Assembly (NCBI GenBank): GCA_030612765.1
Contig: JAUWNG010000022.1
Location: 1-37,169 of the forward strand
Direction of reading: 5' to 3'
From: Planctomycetota bacterium
Lineage (GTDB): Bacteria > Planctomycetota > Planctomycetia > Pirellulales > Thermoguttaceae
DNA length: 37,169 bases
Made by a program: the position numbers and the translations under genes. This document shows positions 1-8,190 of the stretch, one piece after another (position 1 is the stretch's first letter; the number at the start of each line of letters is the position of its first letter). The notes under the pieces were generated by a model, which worked only from the letters and a program-made list of their open reading frames with translations, was not told the origin of the DNA and searched no databases.

Positions 1-8
1 CAAACCGC

Positions 9-2183
9 TTGCGTTTTCGCAATAGCACCATAAACGTAATCCCCATTTATTCTAATAATGTACTTCCAAGCGCGCTTTGGGTGGTACACGCTAAGCGCAG
101 TCCCACCAACGACGCACGAAACCGTGGTGGGACTGCGCTTCGCTTGTCCCACCCTACTTTCCTGAGTGCAATATCGCTCGTTTTCATTCTCGCTCCGGCG
201 ATCACCCTGGCCCAAGGCAACGCCAAGGAGATCATGGCGAAAAAGCCGGCCGAGTTGGTCGAGATTCTTGAGGACTCCGACGCCACGATGTTCGAGAAGG
301 CCAAGGCCTGCCAGCGGTTGGCCGTCGCGGGCACGAAGGAGGCGATCCCCGCGTTGGTCGCGCTGCTGCCGGACGAGAAGCTGAACTGCTACGCCCGGAC
401 CGCTCTGGAAAACATTCCCGGCCCGGAGGTCGATGCCGCGTTGCGCGATGCCGCCTCGGAGCTAAAAGGCCGTCAATTGGTCGGCGTGATCGACTCGATC
501 GGCCAACGCCGCGACGCCAAGGCCGTCGAACTGCTTGCGAAGTATCTTGAAAACAAAGACACGAAAGTGGCCTCCGCCGCCGCCGGAGCACTGGGGCGGA
601 TTGGCACATTGGGTACAGGTGAAAAACTCTTTGAGAGCCTTTGCAACAAGCCACGCGCGAAGGTTGCCGTCGCCGATGCGTTTCTCGCGTGTGCAGAGCA
701 GCAATCTGCACGCATCAAGAAAAACCCGGAAACTGCATCGATTGCGTTAGAGATGTATAGCGGCCTGATGGTGTATAGCGGCCTGACGGTAGTTGTTGAG
801 GGATTCTCGGAAGTTGACGTTCCTAAGTATATCGGGGCTGCCGCCGTTCGCGGCCTTGTACGACTCATCAAAATGACGGATGTGGGAGAGGAGGAATTAA
901 CTGACATCTTCCTGCAGCAAATCCGCTCACCAGACAAAACATTTTTTAATGTCGGAATAGCAGTTGCCCGCGAAATATCCGGTGAGGACATTACCGAGGC
1001 GTTGGCCGGCGAACTGGAAAAACTGCCGCCCCAGCGGAGGGCGCTGCTGCTGCTGGCGTTGGCCGATCGGAAAGAGCCGCCCGAGTTGGCGGTGATCGTG
1101 AAAGAAAGCAAGAGCGCCTCGGAGGCGGTCCGCAAGGCGGCGATCTACGCGCTGGCAAAGCGGGGCGATCCGCCGGCCGCCGCCGTGCTGATCGACATCG
1201 CACTCGGCGACGACGCGGTCGCCGCGGCCGCCAAAGACGGGCTGATCGACATTCCCGGCAAAGGGATCGACGCAACGATCACCGACAAATACGCTTCGGC
1301 CGACAACCATGCGAAAACCGTCCTGCTTGATCTGATCGGCAACCGGCGGATCACCGCGGCAATCCCGCTGGCGCGAAGTGCGACCGACGACGCGAACCAG
1401 CCGGTCCGACTAGCCGCCCTGGCCGCAATGGCGAAGCTGATCGACGTGGCCGATCTCGACGTGTTGATTGATCGGTCGTTGGCCTCCGGCATTTCACGGG
1501 AAGAAACCGCCGCCGCCAAGGCCGCCCTGGATATGGCCGTCCTGCGAATGGGCGACCGCGACGCTTGCGCGGCGAAACTGGCCGGGTATATCGACGCGGC
1601 TTCCACCGAGAATCAGTCATGTCTGTTCGACTTGCTGCGAAAGGTCAGCGGTAAGAAAGCGCTCGAAACGGTTGTCGCCCGCGTCAACTCGGACGATCCG
1701 GCGCAAAAAGACTCGGCCACCCGCGTGCTCGGCGAGTGGGTAAACGCCGACGCGGCCCCCGCGCTGCTCGATATCGCCAAAAACGACTCGGAAAAGAAAT
1801 ATCGGATTCGCGCCCTGCGCGGCTACATCCGTATCGCCCGGCAGCTTGAAATCTCTTGGCGGAAGAAATCGGTGGCTGCCGAAACGAAACTGGCGATGTA
1901 CGACAAGGCGATAGCGGTTGCCGGTCGAAGCGAGGAGAAGCGGCTGGCCTTGGGCATTTTGACGCGGATTCCCTCGCCGGCGACGCTCTCGCGTGCCGTC
2001 GCATGCCTGGACGATCCGGCCCTGAAAAACTCGGCCGCCGCCACAACCGTCAACATCGCCGGCAAGCTGGTCGGCAATCATCCGAAGGTTGTGGCCGAGG
2101 CGATGCGAAAGGTTCTCGACGCGGGCGTCGGCGGCAAGACCGGCGAAACCGCCCGGCAACTGCTCGTTCGGACCGGCGGCTGA
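9..2183 (+). CDS. HEAT-repeat protein, probably exported
   Basis: The protein of up to 724 residues is built of tandem alpha-helical HEAT-like repeats from about residue 75 to the end (recurring A-x-x-A-L-x-x-L/I-G patterns such as AAAGALGRIG). Such scaffolds usually mediate protein-protein contacts; no catalytic motif is visible and the partner is unknown. A hydrophobic stretch followed by A-Q at about residues 50-68 (LSAISLVFILAPAITLAQ) looks like the core of a signal peptide, so export is likely. The start is unsettled: the first codon taken here is TTG at 9, the frame is open to the window edge, and codons 24-50 are encoded by a dispersed GTAG-type palindrome (79-157), so the natural N-terminus was either extended or rebuilt by that repeat. 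An 18-bp tandem duplication lies at 756-791. The function beyond scaffold is not recognised. Confidence 0.75.
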   Translation: MRFRNSTINVIPIYSNNVLPSALWVVHAKRSPTNDARNRGGTALRLSHPTFLSAISLVFILAPAITLAQGNAKEIMAKKPAELVEILEDSDATMFEKAKACQRLAVAGTKEAIPALVALLPDEKLNCYARTALENIPGPEVDAALRDAASELKGRQLVGVIDSIGQRRDAKAVELLAKYLENKDTKVASAAAGALGRIGTLGTGEKLFESLCNKPRAKVAVADAFLACAEQQSARIKKNPETASIALEMYSGLMVYSGLTVVVEGFSEVDVPKYIGAAAVRGLVRLIKMTDVGEEELTDIFLQQIRSPDKTFFNVGIAVAREISGEDITEALAGELEKLPPQRRALLLLALADRKEPPELAVIVKESKSASEAVRKAAIYALAKRGDPPAAAVLIDIALGDDAVAAAAKDGLIDIPGKGIDATITDKYASADNHAKTVLLDLIGNRRITAAIPLARSATDDANQPVRLAALAAMAKLIDVADLDVLIDRSLASGISREETAAAKAALDMAVLRMGDRDACAAKLAGYIDAASTENQSCLFDLLRKVSGKKALETVVARVNSDDPAQKDSATRVLGEWVNADAAPALLDIAKNDSEKKYRIRALRGYIRIARQLEISWRKKSVAAETKLAMYDKAIAVAGRSEEKRLALGILTRIPSPATLSRAVACLDDPALKNSAAATTVNIAGKLVGNHPKVVAEAMRKVLDAGVGGKTGETARQLLVRTGG
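79..157. repeat. GTAG-type palindrome (GGTGGGACAAGCG family), degenerate copy
   Basis: Two inverted arms containing AGCGCAGTCCCACC and GGTGGGACTGCGCT flank a short loop. The right arm matches the intact copies at 25008-25088 and 32658-32739 and ends in CCTAC; the left arm has decayed. It lies inside the open frame of the HEAT-repeat gene. Confidence 0.8.
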
Positions 2184-2186
2184 TTA

Positions 2187-2298
2187 GGCTGGAGGCTGGA
2201 GGCAATGGAAACCAGTAGAAATGCGCGTTTCACACCTATAGCCTACTGCCTCCGGCCCACAGCCTACTGCCTCCAGTCTCCAGCCTTCAGCCTAAAAC
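2187..2298. repeat. CTGGAGGC-type inverted repeat
   Basis: GGCTGGAGGCTGGAGGC at the left is answered by repeated GCCTACTGCCTCC and TCCAGCC motifs at the right. The array fills the gap between the HEAT gene and the histidine phosphatase start; no gene is seen in it. Confidence 0.6.
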
Positions 2299-2927
2299 AT
2301 GAAACTATATCTAATCCGACACGGCGAAAGCACCTACAACGCCGAGGGCGTATTCAGGGTCAATCGGACGTGCCGCTCTCGGAGCTTGGACGCCGACAGA
2401 GCCGGGCGGTGGCCGAGGTGATGGCCGACGTGCCGGCCGATGCGGTCTACTCCAGCCCGCTGCAACGCGCGCTGGCAGTGGCGAAAGACATCGCCGCCGA
2501 ACACGGCCTGCCGGTCCGTACCGATCCGAAGCTGAAGGAGATTTGCGTCGGCGTGTTCCAGGACCGGTTGCGGAGCGAGTTGGAGACGGAATATCCGAAG
2601 GATTTGGCCCGTTGGCTCAGCGGCGACGAGGATTTCGCCATTCCCGGCGGCGAGTCGCGGCGGCAATTGGCCGATCGCGGTTGCGATGCGATCCGCTCGA
2701 TAGCGGCCGACGGCCATCGCACGACGGTCGTCGTCGCCCACGGCGGAGTGCTGGTCGCCACGCTTCGCCGGCTGATCGACTTGCCCCGGCCGCTGTCGCC
2801 CTTTTCGTTGCGGAACTGTTCAATAACCAAGTTGACCGCGGACGGTCAAGGCCGATTCAAGCTGGAATCGCTCGACGAGGTGGAACATCTCCAACGGGTC
2901 GGCGTCTCTCAAGGCAAAGATCTTTGA
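2299..2927 (+). pseudogene. Histidine phosphatase (phosphoglycerate mutase-like), frameshifted
   Basis: Translation from ATG 2299 gives the histidine phosphatase N-terminus MKLYLIRHGESTYNAEG with the RHG catalytic motif, but the frame is then lost. The family sequence resumes in another frame at 2349 (RIQGQSDVPLSELGRRQ), followed by the YSSPLQRA motif and the second catalytic histidine in VVAHGGVL, and ends at 2927. One missing G in the GGG run at 2346-2348 accounts for the shift; restoring it gives a normal full-length protein of 209 residues. Members dephosphorylate small phosphorylated metabolites or sugar phosphates; the substrate cannot be read here. The rest of the frame is intact, so either the break is very recent or it is a sequencing error in a homopolymer. 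Confidence 0.85.
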
Positions 2928-2966
2928 GAACGGTTTTCTCGCGTTCCCACGTGTTTTCGGATTTTG

Positions 2967-3122
2967 AACAGGAGGAAACAGAGGAAACAGAGAAAATTCC
3001 GGGGGGAACCATCTCGGAATTTCAACAACAAGCCTGCATAGGGTGTAGCCGCTCGATTCACCCAATGCAAATTCGCTCGATCCCATTACTCTCCTCTGTT
3101 GTCTCCGTTTCCTCCTGTTCAA
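2967..3122. repeat. Imperfect inverted repeat between convergent genes
   Basis: GAACAGGAGGAAACAGAGG at the left pairs with an almost exact reverse complement ending in CCTCCTGTTC at the right, about 100 bases apart. It sits between the convergent phosphatase and RidA genes and may form a large hairpin. There is no T-tract of a standard terminator. Confidence 0.6.
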
Positions 3123-3133
3123 ATATCGACTCC

Positions 3134-3604
3134 CTAAATCTCGAAGATGGCTTCGATTTCGACGGGCACGCCCAACGGCAGCGAGTTGACGCCGACGGCG
3201 CTGCGGGCGCCGACGCCGGCCTCGGGGCCAAACACCTCGGCGAACAGTTCGCTGCAACCGTTGACGACCGCCGGCTGCTGGGTGAAATCGGGCGTGCAAT
3301 TGACCAGGCCGAGGATTTTTACTACTCGCTTGATCTTGTCCAGGCTGCCGAGTTCCGCCCGCATCGAGGCCAGAATGTTCAGGGTGGCCCACTGCGCGGC
3401 CTTGACGCCCGCCTCGACGTCGAGTTCCGCGCCCAGCCGGCCAACCGTCAATTTGCCGGATGCGTCCAAAGGCAGGTGGCCGGAGGTGTAAGCGAGATTG
3501 CCGGAAATCAACACGGATTTGTAAAGCCCCTTAGGTTCCGGGGCGGGTGGGAGTTGGAGGCCGAGTTTTTCAAGTGTCGCGGAAAGTTGTGCTTCGATGG
3601 ACAT
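3134..3604 (-). CDS. RidA/YjgF/YER057c/UK114 family protein
   Basis: This 156-residue protein matches the RidA superfamily, whose characterised members hydrolyse reactive enamine/imine intermediates released by PLP enzymes. The C-terminal block GARSAVGVNSLPLGVPVEIE carries the arginine that binds the substrate carboxylate in active members. The N-terminal part (VLISGNLAYTSGHLPLDASG) is also typical. The length is above the usual 120-130, as in the YjgF-like subgroup found in many proteobacteria and planctomycetes. The start at 3604 is preferred because an upstream extension would run into a low-complexity GTAGTGGATA array. Its neighbours suggest no pathway, although RidA would protect PLP enzymes such as IlvE, encoded at 29-30 kb. 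Confidence 0.88.
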   Translation of the reverse strand: MSIEAQLSATLEKLGLQLPPAPEPKGLYKSVLISGNLAYTSGHLPLDASGKLTVGRLGAELDVEAGVKAAQWATLNILASMRAELGSLDKIKRVVKILGLVNCTPDFTQQPAVVNGCSELFAEVFGPEAGVGARSAVGVNSLPLGVPVEIEAIFEI

Positions 3605-3607
3605 GGG

Positions 3608-3652
3608 TGAGTAGTGGATAGTGGATAGTGGGTAGTGGATAGTGGGTAGTGG
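3608..3652. repeat. GTAGTGGATA short tandem repeat
   Basis: About five degenerate copies of GTAGTGGATA/GTGG units lie directly upstream of the RidA start. They would be read into an N-terminal extension rich in H-Y-P-L-S-T if translation began further upstream. Confidence 0.7.
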
Positions 3653-3835
3653 AATTACCGGCACCAAAGGGAACATCAGCATAACCGGCCTGGATACTGG
3701 TCGCCAGGGGGGCTTCTACAATGGTTAGAAGTCGTGCAACTCGGTCGCCGACCGCTTCCGTGCAGGGAGACAGTGCTTTCGGCCGAAATTCACCATAAGT
3801 GCAATTAGTTGAATCTAACTCGAAAGGGCCGGTTC

Positions 3836-4237
3836 ATGCAAAGCTCGCTGTCGGTCTTGCTTCCGGTGAGGGACGCCCAGTCCACGTTGAACGATTCGGT
3901 CGCTGAAATACTCGACGCGGCGTCGGATTCCGGCCGGCGGTTCGAGTTGCTGATAATCGACGACGGCTCGACCGACGCGACGAACGAGGTGGCTTACGAG
4001 CTTACCCGCCATTTTCCACAGGTCCGTCTGCTCCGCCACGAAACGCCGTTGGGGCACGAAGCGGCGCTCCGTACCGGCCTGGAGCATAGCCGGGGCGAGG
4101 TGGTGGTCCTGCGGGACGGTTGCCCTGGCGGTTTCCGCGTCATCGAGCGACGCACACGGCAGCCCCGGCACTTTCCCAGCCGGCCGGCCAAGCCCAATTT
4201 TCTCCGCAAGCTGAAGAGTTTCGCGCTGGGCGAGTGA
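3836..4237 (+). CDS. Short GT2-type glycosyltransferase domain, probably truncated
   Basis: The first 90 or so of 133 residues match the N-terminal half of a family 2 (GT-A) glycosyltransferase: LSVLLPVRDAQSTL begins the Rossmann-like fold, and LLIIDDGSTDATNEVA carries the nucleotide-sugar binding DDGS motif. The metal-binding DxD region and acceptor half are missing; after GEVVVLRDG the sequence changes to a basic, proline-rich tail. A family member is normally at least 220 residues. Either the gene is a relic, or it encodes a stand-alone domain. The ATG at 3836 is preferred over an upstream codon at 3809 because the GT2 fold begins directly after it. Activity seems unlikely. Confidence 0.65.
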   Translation: MQSSLSVLLPVRDAQSTLNDSVAEILDAASDSGRRFELLIIDDGSTDATNEVAYELTRHFPQVRLLRHETPLGHEAALRTGLEHSRGEVVVLRDGCPGGFRVIERRTRQPRHFPSRPAKPNFLRKLKSFALGE

Positions 4238-4343
4238 ACGATGCGGGACGTCGTGTGGAAAGCGCACCGGCTAAACATTGGTAAGTCGCATCGTATTTCC
4301 GACAATCAATAAACAGACGGTCGCCTCCAACTATTCCGAAAGT

Positions 4344-6467
4344 CTATGGTTTTGGCGGCGGAGGGGGAAAACGGACCGGCGGGTATGCAATCGCCGCCGC
4401 CTGCTCGATCCATAAGCGATCGCCGTAGACCCCCGCCCGGCTGAAATCGAACGGTTTGAAACCGATCTTGCCGGCAGGCGAGTCGGGCCGCAGTCGGAAG
4501 TCGAACCGCGCCGGGTCGACGAACTTCGGATCGGCCGCGATCGAACCGGCGTCCTTGCCCGACGCCTGCCAGGCCTTCATGTCCATGCCCGCGAAATCGA
4601 TCGGTTTTCCCGAGGCGTCCCAGTAAAGATTGTCCTCCAGCTTCACGTTGCCGCCCTTCCAGTTGCCGGTCAGCAGGGGGCCGCCGTTCCAGTAGACGAT
4701 GTTGCGGCGGAAGGTAAACGAGAGATGGTTTTCGACTCGCGTCCGTTGCAACTGGCCATCGCTGCTGAAGGCGAAGATGTTGTTGCGAATGACGTTTTCG
4801 CGTCCGTAGTGCTGGTGGTATCCGCCGGTCTTCGTATTGTAGACCAGGTTGTTCTCCATCACGATACCCGTGCTGCCCCCGTCGTTGTACAGCCCCCAAC
4901 CGCCATAGTCGTAGGAATAAACGTCGTGAATGACGTTGTTGCTGACGGTGGTGCCGGGCGAGACGCCAAGGGTGTAGACGCCGCCCATATCGCTCAACAC
5001 GCCCCAGCCGAGGTGATGGATGTGGTTGAACTCGATCCGGTTGTGGTGCGCCGCGCTTGGCGCGTAGCCCCAAACCCAGCCGACGGATACGCCGGTATAG
5101 CGAAGATCGGCTATGTCGTTGTGCGTGACCTCGTTGTAGGCGCTGTGTCCGATCCAGACGCCCACCGCACCGCGGTCGGTGTGCCCGCCGGAGCGGATGA
5201 TGTTGTTGTTCACGATGCAATGTCCGGTGGCGTCGGGGCCGGACGGGTTGTCGTTGTCACAACCATGTCCGATGCGGACGCCGCCGCCGGCCATGTCGTG
5301 AATCAGACACTGCTCGACGCGGCAATGTTGGCAGCCGCGGCGGAAGTGGACCGCGTAGCCGCCGGTGTGGGCGATTTCGCAATCCTTTAGCGCCACGTGC
5401 CGCGCGCCGTCGGCCGTGATCGCCGCCGGCATCCTTGTCGCGGCTTGGGAACAACTAAGCCCTTGCGGCGGCAATGGAAAACGATCGTGCTGAAAGCTCA
5501 GCCCCTCCAGCGCGACGTGCTTGACGAATCGGCCGCTTTGCGGATCGCCGGCGAACCGCACCAAGCCGCTCAGCAGCGGAGCCACGACTTCCGCCTTGGT
5601 CATGTCCTCGCCGGGCAGCGGCATGTAAAACAAGTCGCCGCCGCGGTCGAGGAACCATTCGCCCGGGGAATCCAACGCCGCTTTGAAGTTCTCCACGTGG
5701 TAGCGCTGACGCGGTCCCCACTCAAAAAATGGCCAAGCGACCTTGCCGGTCAACACGACCGTGCCCGTTCGTGGATCGACCGAGGCCACCCGCGAGACCG
5801 AATTTTCCCAAGCGAAATAGGCCACGATCACCGCGTCGTGGAGTTGGTCCTTGGGCAGCGCCGCCAGTGGGGCGACGTCCTTGGGATCGGCCGCGAACGC
5901 ACGTTTGGGCATCGACTTGTTCTTACCGCGCATGTAGTAGTAAAACTCGTCCGGCTCGCGGGCACGTGTTGCCCGGCGACCGTTCACGTAGAGGTCCTCG
6001 AAGTACCACTTTCCCGCTTGCACCTCGGGCAGGTGAACTTTCCAGAGCCCCCCCTCGATGGACGTGAAACCCTGTATTTTTCGCCCGCCGGAGAAGACCG
6101 GCCTCGCCCCTTTCGCCGCCCGATAGACGACCGGCGCGTCGGCCGTGCCGCTGTCTTGTGGCTCGAAGACCAAGGTTTCCTTGAGCAGATAGGCTCCGTC
6201 GGCGACACTGACGACGACCGGCCTTGTTTCCTTCACACCCTTCGCGCTCTTCATCCGTTCCTTTCGCAGGGCGTCTCGAGCGCCGGCGAGCGTCGCCAAT
6301 GGCCCGTCCGTGCCCGCCTCGTTCGGCCGTTCCAGTTTGCCCGACCAGGAATCGACGCCGTCTGGTGCGACATGCAGGGTAACGGCCGACGGCCGATCCG
6401 GCGCCAAACCCGTCAACAAGAGAATAGCCAGAGCGCCATGAAGCATGTAGGCTGTCGCTGTTATCAT
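4344..6467 (-). CDS. Secreted right-handed parallel beta-helix protein
   Basis: The 707-residue product starts with a signal peptide (hydrophobic run [17 protein letters not shown]). Next comes the [19 protein letters not shown] motif typical of secreted planctomycete parallel beta-helix proteins, with a following block on even distribution of repeats ([15 protein letters not shown]). From about residue 330 to 620 there are repeated right-handed beta-helix coils rich in N, G, H and V (for example [41 protein letters not shown]), as in NosD/pectate-lyase-like domains. Such proteins usually bind or cleave acidic polysaccharides in the periplasm or outside the cell. No specific lyase catalytic set could be assigned. 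It is transcribed away from tyrA. Confidence 0.85.
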   Translation of the reverse strand: MITATAYMLHGALAILLLTGLAPDRPSAVTLHVAPDGVDSWSGKLERPNEAGTDGPLATLAGARDALRKERMKSAKGVKETRPVVVSVADGAYLLKETLVFEPQDSGTADAPVVYRAAKGARPVFSGGRKIQGFTSIEGGLWKVHLPEVQAGKWYFEDLYVNGRRATRAREPDEFYYYMRGKNKSMPKRAFAADPKDVAPLAALPKDQLHDAVIVAYFAWENSVSRVASVDPRTGTVVLTGKVAWPFFEWGPRQRYHVENFKAALDSPGEWFLDRGGDLFYMPLPGEDMTKAEVVAPLLSGLVRFAGDPQSGRFVKHVALEGLSFQHDRFPLPPQGLSCSQAATRMPAAITADGARHVALKDCEIAHTGGYAVHFRRGCQHCRVEQCLIHDMAGGGVRIGHGCDNDNPSGPDATGHCIVNNNIIRSGGHTDRGAVGVWIGHSAYNEVTHNDIADLRYTGVSVGWVWGYAPSAAHHNRIEFNHIHHLGWGVLSDMGGVYTLGVSPGTTVSNNVIHDVYSYDYGGWGLYNDGGSTGIVMENNLVYNTKTGGYHQHYGRENVIRNNIFAFSSDGQLQRTRVENHLSFTFRRNIVYWNGGPLLTGNWKGGNVKLEDNLYWDASGKPIDFAGMDMKAWQASGKDAGSIAADPKFVDPARFDFRLRPDSPAGKIGFKPFDFSRAGVYGDRLWIEQAAAIAYPPVRFPPPPPKP

Positions 6468-6616
6468 GAAAAAAACTCCGGGGAGGGGAAATCAAGGCGG
6501 GAAAAAACGCCAAAATATCATGCGTCTTCTGGTGCCCTCAATATAACAAGTACCATCGGGCAGGGAAACACTTCCGACTTTGGATTTCCACCCCCCCGTC
6601 CAATCCGGCGGCGATT

Positions 6617-6625
6617 TGGTACAAT
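6617..6625 (+). promoter_or_regulatory. Extended -10 promoter element upstream of tyrA
   Basis: TGGTACAAT fits the extended -10 consensus TGnTATAAT. The surrounding CCGTCCAATCCGGCGGCGAT resembles the sequence before the purL -10 at 8142-8150 (CCATCCCATCCGGCCTCAAT), so the two promoters seem related. No good -35 is seen. Confidence 0.5.
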
Positions 6626-6643
6626 GCACCGCTTTACTCCTCC

Positions 6644-6777
<134 letters not shown>

Positions 6778-6815
6778 GGTCGGCGACGGGAGCCGCATCC
6801 TACACGAGAATCGCC

Positions 6816-7661
6816 ATGAAACAATGGAATACCGTAGCCATCGTGGGTGTCGGGCGGATCGGCGGATCGGTCGGCCTGGCTTTGCGCCAACGAGAGATGG
6901 CGAAAAACATCGTCGGCATCGGCCGCTCTCAGGCCACACTACGCGCGGCAAGACGCGTCGGGGCCGTAACCAACACCACTATCGATCTGAACCGTGGAGT
7001 GGCCGACGCCGAGTTGGTCGTCGTTTGCACTCCGGTCGGCAACGTCGTCGAGACGGTCAATCAGGCGGCGCAACATTGCCCCGAGCGGACGCTGACAACC
7101 GACGTCGGCGGCGTGAAGCGGGCGGTAGTCGAGCCGCTCGACGACCATCTGGCTCGCGGCTGCCGGTTCCTCGGCGGACACCCGCTGATCGGCAGCGAAA
7201 AGACCGGCGTGCTAAACGCACGGGCCGACCTGTTCGACGGCCGGGTAACGATCCTCACGCCCACGAAGAACACCAGGGCCGAGGATTTCGATTTGCTCGA
7301 AGAGTTTTGGCAGTCGCTCGGCTCGGTGGTCATTCGGATGTCGCCCGAGGAGCACGATCGGGCGGTGGCGATTATCGGCCACCTGCCGCATCTCTCGGCG
7401 GCGGCGCTGGCGGTCTCCTTGCCCGAGCAATTTTTCCGCTTGATCGGCGGGGGCATCTTCGACGCGACCCGCCAGGCGGCCGGCGACCCCGAACTTTGGC
7501 GGCAAATGCTTACGCTCAACCGCGACAACGTGTTGACGGCGTTGGAGCAATACGGCTCGAAGCTGGCCGCCGTTCATGCCGCGCTCCGCGACGACAACCA
7601 GGACGAACTCTTACGCTTTCTCACTCTGGCGAAGAAGAACCGCGATGCTTTGGGAAGTTGA
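6816..7661 (+). CDS. tyrA: Prephenate/arogenate dehydrogenase
   Basis: The 281-residue enzyme oxidises prephenate (or arogenate) with NAD(P)+ in tyrosine synthesis. The N-terminal Rossmann motif is VAIVGVGRIGGSVG (residues 8-21). The conserved substrate-site block DVGGVKRAVVEPL and GGHPLIGSEKTG follows at about residues 100-130, with the helical dehydrogenase domain after that (MSPEEHDRAVAIIGHLPHL). No chorismate mutase or ACT domain is fused. The last codons (KKNRDALGS and the stop) contain the sequence ATGCTTTGGGAAGTTGA, which is identical to the start of purL. This suggests that in an ancestor tyrA and purL overlapped by 17 bp, before a 500-bp insertion separated them. Which of the two substrates is used cannot be told. 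Confidence 0.92.
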   Translation: MKQWNTVAIVGVGRIGGSVGLALRQREMAKNIVGIGRSQATLRAARRVGAVTNTTIDLNRGVADAELVVVCTPVGNVVETVNQAAQHCPERTLTTDVGGVKRAVVEPLDDHLARGCRFLGGHPLIGSEKTGVLNARADLFDGRVTILTPTKNTRAEDFDLLEEFWQSLGSVVIRMSPEEHDRAVAIIGHLPHLSAAALAVSLPEQFFRLIGGGIFDATRQAAGDPELWRQMLTLNRDNVLTALEQYGSKLAAVHAALRDDNQDELLRFLTLAKKNRDALGS

Positions 7662-7676
7662 CATCCAGCCGGCCGG
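7641..7676 (+). repeat. Duplicated tyrA-purL junction, left copy
   Basis: Twenty-five bases at 7641-7665 are identical to 8187-8211, which cover the purL start codon and first seven codons. The similarity extends imperfectly on both sides (CAGCCGGCCGG here against TATCCAGCCGAAGGCCGG at purL). The two copies bracket the antitoxin gene and 500 bp of apparently inserted DNA. Confidence 0.85.
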
Positions 7677-7690
7677 ATTAAATCACCCCT

Positions 7691-7918
7691 ATGAAAAGCA
7701 AAATCAAATATACGAATGAGCCGTTGGAGATGGAGATAGTGGAAGACTTTCTTCCGCCGCCCAACCAACTCGCATTGAAGCAGGACACGGTCAAAGTCAC
7801 CATCGGCTTGAGCAAGCCGACGGTTGATTTTTTCAAGGCTCAGGCGCGGCGGAACCATACCCAATACCAGAAGATGATCCGTCGATTGCTCGATTTATAT
7901 GCCGCCCGATTCCGGTAG
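7691..7918 (+). CDS. Orphan CopG/BrnA-like antitoxin
   Basis: The 75-residue protein has a ribbon-helix-helix signature: the strand TVKVTIGLSKPTVDFFKAQA and the helix NHTQYQKMIRRLLDLYAARF resemble BrnA-type antitoxins, which bind the BrnT ribonuclease toxin and repress their own operon. BrnT is normally encoded directly upstream; here there is none, as tyrA ends 30 bp earlier, so it is an orphan. It may defend against a related toxin encoded elsewhere, act as a plain DNA-binding repressor, or be a relic. It is the only gene in a segment that lies between the two copies of the tyrA-purL junction. Confidence 0.75.
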   Translation: MKSKIKYTNEPLEMEIVEDFLPPPNQLALKQDTVKVTIGLSKPTVDFFKAQARRNHTQYQKMIRRLLDLYAARFR

Positions 7919-8070
7919 CATGAGGCACACTTAGGGCGAATCAAATCGAGACGTTTCATGCAATCGGCAATTCCGCGACGTGGCGAACGCCGGGAATCTT
8001 TAGCCGCGTACTTCGCAACCACCGGTCGCGGATATATTGCGGGTAAAAGTCTCCTCGTTTTTCCGCTTCT

Positions 8071-8117
<47 letters not shown>

Positions 8118-8141
8118 CCCCCATCCCATCCGGCCTCAATT

Positions 8142-8150
8142 TGTTACAAT
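8142..8150 (+). promoter_or_regulatory. Extended -10 promoter element upstream of purL
   Basis: TGTTACAAT is an extended -10 (TGnTATAAT) 40 bp upstream of the purL start. It is the counterpart of TGGTACAAT upstream of tyrA, with similar flanks. It suggests that purL regained its own promoter after being separated from tyrA. Confidence 0.5.
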
Positions 8151-8190
8151 GGGCCGATTCACCACTTAACTCACGCCAAAAAGAATCGCG

